Shown in pieces: positions 7,093 through 13,111 of a stretch of DNA of 13,111 nucleotides. Positions within the stretch are counted from its first letter, which is position 1; every line of letters starts with the position of its first letter. The notes beneath the pieces were generated by a model. It worked only from the letters and a program-made list of their open reading frames with translations, was not told where the DNA came from and searched no databases. This stretch comes from Woeseia sp. (lineage in GTDB: Bacteria > Pseudomonadota > Gammaproteobacteria > Steroidobacterales > Woeseiaceae), in the NCBI GenBank assembly GCA_018701055.1, contig JABIUH010000446.1, positions 1 through 13,111 on the forward strand, given 5' to 3'. Both the position numbers and the translations under genes were made by a program.

Positions 7093-7896
7093 ATGCTACG
7101 CATGATCGCGTTATTGCCAATGACATTATTCTTCACCGCTTGTGCGCCGCCGCAACAAGCCATAGAAATCTCGTTTGAACCTCTATACAACGGTGCGTCG
7201 ATTAGTTGTGCCAATAAGGCGTCGAGCATGGCCCTCACTGACCTTCGGTTCTACGTCCACGACATAACTCTCGTCGGCGTGGCAGGCACGATTTTTCCCG
7301 TCAAGCTATCGCCTGACCAAATTTGGCAAAGTGAATCAGTCGCCTTGCTGGACTTCGAAGATGGCGAAGGAGCCTGTGCCAACGGCAGCCAACAAACGAA
7401 TCGAAAAATTCGTGGCTATTATCTTGCAACAGATGAAAAGCTAGATGGATTGTCTTTTCGAGTCGGAGTACCTCCGGCACTTAATCATGACGATCCGTTA
7501 ATGGCTGACGCACCGCTCAACTACGCCTCAATGCATTGGCACTGGGCGTCGGGTTATAAATTTCTAAGCGCTGGCGTCACGACCGAAACTGACGGGTATT
7601 GGGTGCACTTAGGCAGTAGTCGCTGTGCCGGGACGATCGGCAATATCGAGGGATGCAAATCAGGCAATCAGCCTGAGGCGCGATTGACGAATTTCGATCC
7701 GAACATCCATTCCGTCAGTGTTGATCTCGGTCGACTATTCGCAGCAGTCGATTTCGACGATGGCGTGGCGACAGATTGTTCTTCCGGGCCGATCGAAACA
7801 ACGTGTGCCGCGCCATTCGAGGCACTTGGATTGGATGTAACCGATGGTTCGACTAGCGGTATGGCGTCGATATTTGGAGTTGGCAGGCAGCTGTGA
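7093..7896 (+). CDS. mbnP: MbnP-like copper-associated lipoprotein (metallo-mystery pair four-Cys motif protein)
   Basis: A 267-residue secreted protein of the MbnP/MXAN_0976 family, partner of the di-haem protein encoded next. The N-terminus MLRMIALLPMTLFFTAC is a lipoprotein signal with lipobox FTAC, so the mature protein is probably lipid-anchored in the periplasm or outer membrane. The family layout is visible: ALTDLRFYVHDI near residue 53, LLDFEDGEGAC, RGYY, FRVGVP, and the MHWHWASGYKF block (147-157), whose tryptophans are candidates for oxidation. Six cysteines remain after processing, spaced as likely pairs (39/95, 178/188 and 229/238). In the methanotroph pair, MbnP holds Cu(I) next to a kynurenine made from Trp by MbnH. 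An in-frame TTG 18 bp upstream is possible, but ATG 7093 gives the cleaner signal. There is no good ribosome site. It overlaps the next gene by 4 bp. Confidence 0.85.
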   Translation: MLRMIALLPMTLFFTACAPPQQAIEISFEPLYNGASISCANKASSMALTDLRFYVHDITLVGVAGTIFPVKLSPDQIWQSESVALLDFEDGEGACANGSQQTNRKIRGYYLATDEKLDGLSFRVGVPPALNHDDPLMADAPLNYASMHWHWASGYKFLSAGVTTETDGYWVHLGSSRCAGTIGNIEGCKSGNQPEARLTNFDPNIHSVSVDLGRLFAAVDFDDGVATDCSSGPIETTCAAPFEALGLDVTDGSTSGMASIFGVGRQL

Positions 7897-9032
7897 AGCG
7901 CGTCGCACTGCTGCTTATTGCCCTTGTCAGTATTGCCGTTGGCTATCGGCTTTGGTCGCCCGAGCAGGGCTATCAATGGCAGTTGCCGCGCAACATACCG
8001 CCACCGTCGGTGCCGGCCGATAATCCAATGTCGGTAACTAAGATCGAGCTCGGTAGGCAATTATTTTACGACGTCCGCCTATCAATAAACGAATCTACCG
8101 CGTGCGCCACCTGTCATCGACAGGCGCTGGCGTTCACAGATGGCAGGCCCCGGGCCGTTGGCGCAACGGGCGAAGTTCATTCAAAAAATACAATGTCGCT
8201 GGTCAATGTTGCCTACAACAGTCGACTTACCTGGGCGAATCATTTGTTAGATCGGCTTGAGGTTCAGGCTTTAGTGCCGATGTTCGGTGTCAACCCTGTC
8301 GAAATGGGACTGGGCGGTAAAGAGGGCGAGGTGGTCGATCTGCTTCGAAATGATTCCGAGTACGCAAAACTCCTGCCGCTGGCCTTTCCGGATGACGAGG
8401 ACCCATTCTCTGTTTTGAACGTTGTGCGTGCTATCGCCAGTTTTGTACGCAGTATAATTGCGTTCGATTCGCCGTACGATCGATTCCTAAGTGGCGACGA
8501 AAGCGCAATGTCGGCAAGTGCCCAACGCGGCATGTCATTGTTCTTTTCAGAATCCCTGGAGTGCTTTCATTGCCATGGTGGATTTAATTTTACCGACAGT
8601 AGTACACACGCGAATACCACAATCGATTCGGCTGGGTTTCACAATACTGGTTTGTATAGTCTGGATATCGATGGCGCTTATCCAGAGGGCAATCGCGGCT
8701 TAATTGAGCTAACCGGCGAGCGGCGAGACATGGGTCGTTTTCGAGCGCCGGGATTACGCAATATCGCGGAAACTGCACCGTATATGCATGACGGAAGCAT
8801 CGCGACCTTGAATGCCGTCATTGATCACTACGCTGCAGGCGGCCGCGAAATTTCGGCCGGGCCGTTGGCAGGTGACGGTAGTCGTAACCCTTACAAATCT
8901 GTATTTATCAGAGAATTTGAGCTGAGTAATGCTCAAAAAGAAGATTTGATTGCCTTTCTGAGCGCGCTAACTGATCAGTCGGTATTGGCGGACCCGGCAT
9001 TCAGCGATCCGTTTTCCGTATCCGCGCAGTAG
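7893..9032 (+). CDS. mbnH: MbnH-like di-haem cytochrome c peroxidase/MauG-family enzyme
   Basis: A 379-residue exported di-haem c protein. An N-terminal hydrophobic segment (4-17) acts as signal or anchor. Two c-haem sites are present: CATCH (71-75) and CFHCH (224-228), placed as in bacterial cytochrome c peroxidases and MauG. Conserved family blocks include GRQLFYD, the NTMSLVNVAYN segment, WANHLLDRLEVQALVP, FRAPGLRN, ETAPYMHDGS (293-301) and AVIDHYAAGG (308-317). Tyr313 in that last block sits where classical peroxidases carry an axial Met, as the MauG ligand tyrosine does; this is an inference from motif alignment. The expected role is peroxide-driven oxidation of a tryptophan on MbnP. It begins with a GTG whose bases overlap the upstream TGA (GTGA), so translation is coupled and near equal. 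No further cytochrome or maturation gene is present in the window. Confidence 0.9.
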   Translation: MKRVALLLIALVSIAVGYRLWSPEQGYQWQLPRNIPPPSVPADNPMSVTKIELGRQLFYDVRLSINESTACATCHRQALAFTDGRPRAVGATGEVHSKNTMSLVNVAYNSRLTWANHLLDRLEVQALVPMFGVNPVEMGLGGKEGEVVDLLRNDSEYAKLLPLAFPDDEDPFSVLNVVRAIASFVRSIIAFDSPYDRFLSGDESAMSASAQRGMSLFFSESLECFHCHGGFNFTDSSTHANTTIDSAGFHNTGLYSLDIDGAYPEGNRGLIELTGERRDMGRFRAPGLRNIAETAPYMHDGSIATLNAVIDHYAAGGREISAGPLAGDGSRNPYKSVFIREFELSNAQKEDLIAFLSALTDQSVLADPAFSDPFSVSAQ

Positions 9033-9035
9033 GCC

Positions 9036-9053
9036 AAAATCTTCCGGGATTTT
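9036..9053 (+). terminator. Weak hairpin after mbnH, possible terminator
   Basis: A 6-bp stem AAAATC/GATTTT with a six-base loop begins 4 bp after the mbnH stop. The stem is AT-rich and is followed by AGTTTCCC rather than a T-run, so termination would be inefficient. Some read-through towards the receptor gene is therefore possible. Confidence 0.25.
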
Positions 9054-9494
9054 AGTTTCCCAACGGGTCGCGAAAGTCGACCCTTTTCCAGGCAAAGAAA
9101 CACCGCAAGAAATAAACGTGCATTAACAGCGCGAATTTCCGTTTAGGCAGTGACGATCCGCGTTTTGATCTGTTTATCAATGCAATTGTCGGTTTCGAAA
9201 TTGGCCTAGGACAAAGGATCCGAAGACTCGAAAATCGCGGCCGACGACTGGGAAACCGCGCAGCGCCTAAATTTGTTGGGCCCGGCCGCATACAATCGTG
9301 TATCGAATGGGCCTATTTATTATGTGAATACGGCGTTTTCGGTTTTGTGTCCAATCGAAATCGCGGAATATCGGGCGCGATACATCCTGCTGAAGTGTCC
9401 TGATCTTACTTGGTGATGTTTTTTTACCACACTCGTATCCACTGGGGTCCTAACAATCCTTACGCTTTTCAGCGTAATCCGAGCAGAGGTATAC

Positions 9495-9525
9495 AGGAGG
9501 CTACCGCATGCCATTGGCTAGATAG
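9495..9525 (+). other. Perfect Shine-Dalgarno plus five-codon minicistron in the receptor leader
   Basis: AGGAGG (9495-9500) is followed seven bases later by ATG CCA TTG GCT AGA TAG (9508-9525), encoding MPLAR. It is the strongest ribosome site in the neighbourhood and ends 77 bp before the receptor's ATG. GGCTA/TAGCC (9515-9519/9522-9526) forms a short inverted repeat over the stop. It could be a leader peptide that tunes receptor expression, or the relic of a lost gene start. Expression is unproven. Confidence 0.3.
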
Positions 9526-9602
9526 CCGCTTTATCCTGTATTATCGACTCATTCTAAACGCAATTGCGTCCACTACATTTCATGACGTTCCCCGAGGGAT
9601 TT

Positions 9603-12122
9603 ATGATCATCAAAAATCGATCAGCTTTCGCAACTATGCTGGGTTGTTGTATCGGCCTCACACTTACCAGTGCAAACGTATTCGCACAGGACTTTGTATT
9701 AGAGGAAATTCTGGTTACGGCCACAAAACGCCAACAAACGTTGCAGGAAACGCCGATGGCAGTTTCGGTTACCAGCGCGGACACGATCGAGAAGGCCCAA
9801 ATTCTTGATATTATCGATTTGCAGACCGTTGTGCCGTCGTTACGGGTGACGCAATTACAGACGTCCGGTAATACAAACTTTTTGATTCGGGGTTTTGGCA
9901 ACGGCGCCAATAATCCAGGAATCGAGCCATCCGTTGGTGTGTTTATCGATGGGGTTTACCGTTCCCGATCGGCAGCTGCAATAGGCGACCTTCCAAATCT
10001 TCAACGCATAGAAGTTCTGCGTGGGCCGCAAAGCACATTGTTCGGCAAGAACGCATCAGCAGGCGTCATTAGCGTTGTGACGGCTTTGCCTGGAGAGGAT
10101 TTTGGCGGCTCGGCGAAAGTCACTTTCGGCAACTACGGCCAGACCATTGTCAAAGGCGAAATTTCTGGACCAGTGACGGATAGCCTCGGCTTTGGATTGT
10201 CAGCCAGTTCTAACAAAAGTGATGGCTACTTCGACAATCTAAGCAATGGCTCTGAGTTCAATGGCCGTGATCGATTCGGCGTTCGCGGGCAATTGTATTC
10301 CACCCCAAGCGACCGGCTTTCGTTGCGATTGATTCTGGACTATGACGAACTCGACGAGGCATGTTGCGGCGTTGGCAATATCATCAACGGAGCAACTGCA
10401 GGTGCTGTTGCCGGAGTGGGCGGTAGTCTTGTTCCGGAGAATACGTTTTCACGCAGCGGGTTTGTGAATTTCAACCCATCTAATAAAGTTAAGAATAGCG
10501 GTACTTCGCTGCAAGTCGATTACGACCTAGAGAACTCGTTGATCACGTCCATAACGTCTATTCGCAATGTGACTCGGATTGAGGATGCTGATGTCGATTT
10601 CACAAGCGCCGATATAATTGGCACCAATTTTTCTGATACCGATATCGATACATTTACACAAGAGCTTCGCTGGTCGTCTGTCGGCGGGGAAAAAATGGAC
10701 TGGATGATAGGCGCATTTTTCTTCGATGAAGGCGTCACGTATGACACGTCGTTAAGATACGGTTCGGATGCTCGCTTGTACGCAGATCTTCTGGCGGGGC
10801 AGGGCGTGCCGGGCTCTCTTGCGACACTTGAGGCTGCATTAGGTGGTTTGCCTCCGGTGTTGTTTGCGGAAGGTGCGGGTGTGGTCGAGAACGCTGGACA
10901 AGAGAATACAGCGTTATCAATTTTTGGTCAGATGGACTTTTATTTGAATGAACGCACGACGTTAACGTTGGGCGTGAATTTCACGCAAGACGAAAAAGAC
11001 GCATTCGTCAGACAGCCGACGAATACCGATGTCTTTTCATCTTTGGACTTTATACAAATCGGTTTCGCCCAGTTGTTTTCGGCTCTAACGGGTGGGCAAC
11101 CGCCGATCCCGGCGAACTTCGCATTATTTCCGACACAGTTCGGCCAGGCACAAGGGCTAAGTACGGTCGACTGTTCGGCGTTGACGGGACCGCTTTGTAA
11201 TCCGTTACTTCCATTTCGAGCCCTACAGCCATTGCTTCCTTTTGTTGATTATCCGAACGCTGTAGAGAACGGCAATTCTGATGATGACGATGTTACATGG
11301 ACGGCCCGAGTTGCATTCGAGGTAAACGATGACCTCAATGTTTACGTGAGTGCCGGAACCGGATTCAAGGCTACTTCCTGGAACTTGTCGCGCGATTCAC
11401 GAATATTCCCGGCAGACCTTGCGGCGATCCAGGCGGCGGGTCTCAGCGTTAATAACTTGGGTACCGGCACTCGTTTTGCGCGTCCGGAAGAATCGACTGT
11501 TTTCGAAATTGGTTTAAAAGCGCGGTTTGAGAAAGGTGCGTTAAACGTCGCCATATTTGATCAAAGGATCGAAGGTTTTCAGTCAAACATATTTACAGGA
11601 TTGGGCTTCAATCTCGCAAATGCGGGTGAGCAATCTACCACTGGATTCGAGTTTGACGGCACGTACTACCCGAATGAAAATTTACAGCTTACGTTAGCGG
11701 GCACATGGATGGATCCTGTGTACGATTCTTTTGTTAGCGCTGCCGGTGTTTTAGGCCCCGAAGATCTATCGGGAACAGCTCCGGCGGGCATTCATGACTT
11801 GAGTGTGGTTGCATCGGCTACATACACGAAAGAACTAGCCAATGGATGGCAGGGGTTTGCTCGTGGCAACTATCTTTTCGAGGACAAAGTCCGGACAAAC
11901 GAAAATGTTCCAGCGTTCGCAGGATTTCGTGAAGTAAGTGTAATCAACGCAAGCATTGGCATGTCACATGACAATGGTTGGGACGTTATAGTTTGGGGTA
12001 GAAACCTCACTGATGATGACTATCTCTTGAGCTCGGCACCGGTGCCATTCCAGGCCGGCAGCTTCCTCGGTTATGCGAACGCTCCGAGAACTTACGGCGT
12101 TACCGTCAAGAAAGATTTTTAA
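9603..12122 (+). CDS. TonB-dependent outer-membrane receptor
   Basis: An 839-residue outer-membrane transporter that takes up a scarce ligand using energy from TonB-ExbBD. The start at 9603 is chosen because GAGGGA precedes it and because it gives a classical signal peptide, MIIKNRSAFATMLGCC.., ending SANVFA|QD near residue 28; an upstream TTG or ATG (9564, 9582) would spoil it. The TonB box is EEILVTATKR (34-43). The plug domain (about 46-160) includes FLIRGFGN, EPSVGVFIDGVYRSR and RIEVLRGPQSTLFGKNASAG (136-155). The rest is beta-barrel, with the late blocks TTGFEFDGTYYPN and RNLTDDDYL, and the C-terminal Phe typical of outer-membrane barrels. Cysteines C254-C255 and C524/C532 lie in probable loops. 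The ligand is unknown; the MbnPH pair upstream hints at metal or metallophore uptake. A strong terminator follows. Confidence 0.93.
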   Translation: MIIKNRSAFATMLGCCIGLTLTSANVFAQDFVLEEILVTATKRQQTLQETPMAVSVTSADTIEKAQILDIIDLQTVVPSLRVTQLQTSGNTNFLIRGFGNGANNPGIEPSVGVFIDGVYRSRSAAAIGDLPNLQRIEVLRGPQSTLFGKNASAGVISVVTALPGEDFGGSAKVTFGNYGQTIVKGEISGPVTDSLGFGLSASSNKSDGYFDNLSNGSEFNGRDRFGVRGQLYSTPSDRLSLRLILDYDELDEACCGVGNIINGATAGAVAGVGGSLVPENTFSRSGFVNFNPSNKVKNSGTSLQVDYDLENSLITSITSIRNVTRIEDADVDFTSADIIGTNFSDTDIDTFTQELRWSSVGGEKMDWMIGAFFFDEGVTYDTSLRYGSDARLYADLLAGQGVPGSLATLEAALGGLPPVLFAEGAGVVENAGQENTALSIFGQMDFYLNERTTLTLGVNFTQDEKDAFVRQPTNTDVFSSLDFIQIGFAQLFSALTGGQPPIPANFALFPTQFGQAQGLSTVDCSALTGPLCNPLLPFRALQPLLPFVDYPNAVENGNSDDDDVTWTARVAFEVNDDLNVYVSAGTGFKATSWNLSRDSRIFPADLAAIQAAGLSVNNLGTGTRFARPEESTVFEIGLKARFEKGALNVAIFDQRIEGFQSNIFTGLGFNLANAGEQSTTGFEFDGTYYPNENLQLTLAGTWMDPVYDSFVSAAGVLGPEDLSGTAPAGIHDLSVVASATYTKELANGWQGFARGNYLFEDKVRTNENVPAFAGFREVSVINASIGMSHDNGWDVIVWGRNLTDDDYLLSSAPVPFQAGSFLGYANAPRTYGVTVKKDF

Positions 12123-12154
12123 TGTCGTAGCTTCGACAATCCAAGTAAAAATGG

Positions 12155-12189
12155 ACGCCACATCGATTCTACGATGTGGCGTTTTTTTT
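12155..12189 (+). terminator. Strong Rho-independent terminator after the TonB receptor gene
   Basis: ACGCCACATCG (12155-12165) pairs perfectly over 11 bp with CGATGTGGCGT (12172-12182), with loop ATTCTA, and runs into eight T bases (12182-12189). It lies 32 bp after the receptor stop codon. The stem is preceded by an A-run (12146-12151), so it may also work in the reverse direction for the opposing gene. Confidence 0.93.
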
Positions 12190-12384
12190 GCATGGACGTG
12201 ACGTCTTCAAGCGAATCGTGAGACGCGGGGAAATGTGTGTAAGCGCCCAAGATACCGTTATCTTCAAAAGCTGACTTCATTACGGTGAGTAGGGCGAAAT
12301 AGGGCGCCGATATTGGGTTAGTATCGGAAGTATTCATAGCCGGTGGCGACGGTACCCATCGTTCGAATTCGAGCGGCTAAAGCG
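12190..12384. other. Intergenic space between convergent genes, no clear gene
   Basis: This 195 bp lies between the terminator and the end of the minus-strand oxidoreductase. A minus-strand open frame beginning at 12337 (MNTSDTNPISAPYFALL..) runs through it into the terminator, but lacks a ribosome site and any recognised similarity. It is probably not a gene, or is a remnant of one. Confidence 0.4.
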
Positions 12385-13111
12385 CTACATACGTAGAATT
12401 ACTTTTCCCCGAGCGCGTCTTTCCGTAATTGCCGCAAAGGCATCAACGAAGTCGTCTAGCGGGTAGGATTCAGTCACTCGCGGCGTCAATTTACCGTCTT
12501 TGATTAACTCAGCCATCTCCATCACATTCTGCATTTGAAGTTTTGGATTTTTCGCAGCCCAGGTTCCCCACCAAACGCCGATAATGCTCGCTTCTTTAAG
12601 CAGTGCGATATTTGCTGCAAACTTCGGAATATCACCGCTGGCAAATCCGATAACCAGGTAACGTCCATGCCAAGCCGTCGCACGAAACGCCTGATCAGCA
12701 AGCTCTCCCCCGACCGGGTCGTAGACAACGTCGGCACCTTTGCCATCCGTTAGTTCTTTGACGGTTTCTTTCAACGGCACTTCGGAATAGTTGATTGTTT
12801 CGTCGGCACCAGCGGAACGGGCAAACTCAAGTTTTTCCTCAGTACTTGCCGCGGCGATAACTTTGGCCCCCATAGTTTTTGCGATTTCTACTGCAGTGAT
12901 GCCCACGCCGCCGGCGGCACCCAGGACCAGAACGGTTTCACCCGCCTGCAGGTTCGCACTTTGTTTTAAGGCGTGATAACTCGTGCCATAAGTAACCGCA
13001 AAGCCTGCGCCTTGCTCAAAACTCAAGCCATCTGGCAACGGCATTGAAGTCATTGCTTCGGCCACACACTTTTCGGCGAAGGTGCCGCTGACCGTGCCGC
13101 GCGTGTAAATG
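12385..13111 (-). CDS. NADPH:quinone oxidoreductase-like MDR family protein, N-terminus outside window
   Basis: The last 242 residues of a medium-chain dehydrogenase/reductase without the zinc ligands of alcohol dehydrogenases in the visible part. These enzymes reduce quinones or alpha,beta-unsaturated carbonyls with NADPH in the cytoplasm. Visible are GTFAEKCVA, the substrate-side DGLSFEQGAGFAVTYGTSYHAL block, the nucleotide-binding Rossmann motif VLVLGAAGGVGITAVEIAK, a following AGADETINYSE, GADVVYDPVGG, and the typical C-terminal PLDDFVDAFAAI..RRARGKVILRM. Family members are about 320-330 residues, so roughly 80-90 are missing at the N-terminus, to the right of the window. A GTG at 13065 is inside the gene: in-frame conserved sequence continues past it to 13111, so it is not the true start. 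The gene converges on the TonB receptor gene. The exact substrate is unknown. Confidence 0.9.
   Translation of the reverse strand, partial: IYTRGTVSGTFAEKCVAEAMTSMPLPDGLSFEQGAGFAVTYGTSYHALKQSANLQAGETVLVLGAAGGVGITAVEIAKTMGAKVIAAASTEEKLEFARSAGADETINYSEVPLKETVKELTDGKGADVVYDPVGGELADQAFRATAWHGRYLVIGFASGDIPKFAANIALLKEASIIGVWWGTWAAKNPKLQMQNVMEMAELIKDGKLTPRVTESYPLDDFVDAFAAITERRARGKVILRM

Larger units (their letters stand above)
9033..9602. other. 570 bp region without a clear gene, between mbnH and the TonB receptor
   Basis: Just after mbnH, AAAATC/GATTTT (9036-9041/9048-9053) is a weak hairpin without a clean T-run. From 9116 to 9403 one plus-strand frame stays open for about 95 codons and contains protein-like text such as SDDPRFDLFINAIVGFEIG, but it has no ATG or ribosome site and matches no family I know; it may be a decayed gene or chance. 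TTACGC/GCGTAA (9460-9465/9472-9477) is another hairpin, and a minicistron follows at 9508. The receptor's promoter and leader should lie in the last 200 bp. Nothing else was identified. Confidence 0.45.

Noticed and set aside
9564..9602. Longer start (TTG 9564 or ATG 9582) for the TonB receptor
   Set aside because: The GAGGGA site and a clean signal peptide both favour ATG 9603.
9410..9808. Plus-strand gene of 132 codons across the receptor start
   Set aside because: It overlaps the receptor's signal peptide and plug in another frame and lacks a ribosome site and family features.
7093..12122. A full methanobactin operon
   Set aside because: No precursor peptide or MbnB/MbnC-like gene is present in the window; only the MbnP and MbnH-like genes and a receptor of unknown ligand are seen.
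12119..12337. Small minus-strand gene of 72 codons
   Set aside because: It runs through the strong terminator, has no ribosome site and no recognised similarity.
13063..13065. Start codon of the oxidoreductase at 13065
   Set aside because: The codon is an internal GTG; conserved family sequence continues in frame to the window edge.

Overview
The window looks like part of a chromosome from a moderate-GC (about 50%) Gram-negative bacterium, most likely a free-living, possibly marine gammaproteobacterium. This is an inference from gene content: a TonB-dependent outer-membrane receptor, a lipoprotein plus di-haem cytochrome pair, a FadJ-type beta-oxidation protein, a GlpQ-type phosphodiesterase, and SD-led genes with some GTG starts. 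No tRNA, rRNA, CRISPR array or phage gene is visible.

Layout. (1) 1-689: the start of an IS3-family OrfA on the minus strand, abutting the C-terminal ATP-binding part of a sensor histidine kinase on the plus strand. The element appears to have cut the kinase, leaving its sensor and HisKA parts outside the window. (2) 744-4742, all minus: an endonuclease/exonuclease/phosphatase-fold hydrolase, then a FadJ-like multifunctional beta-oxidation enzyme 3 bp downstream, then, after a 174 bp gap, a protein with two cyclic-nucleotide-binding domains and a rhodanese domain. (3) 4834-6248, plus and divergent from the previous block: a small TIR-like protein followed 14 bp later by a leaderless GlpQ-like glycerophosphodiesterase, both with GTG starts. 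(4) 6454-6978: a membrane-anchored coiled-coil protein of unknown role. (5) 7093-9032: an MbnP-like lipoprotein and an MbnH/MauG-like di-haem protein, translationally coupled. (6) 9033-9602: a long non-coding or degraded stretch with hairpins and a five-codon minicistron. (7) 9603-12122: a TonB-dependent receptor closed by a strong intrinsic terminator. (8) 12385-13111, minus: an incomplete zinc-type (MDR) quinone oxidoreductase.

How they may work together. The best-supported system is MbnP-MbnH with the TonB-dependent receptor. In known pairs the di-haem enzyme oxidises a tryptophan of the partner, which binds copper; a receptor next door suggests metal or chelate handling at the cell surface, although the receptor's substrate cannot be read from sequence. 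No methanobactin biosynthesis gene is seen. The TIR-like/GlpQ pair is a second compact two-gene unit of unknown purpose. The remaining genes look like ordinary metabolism and signalling.
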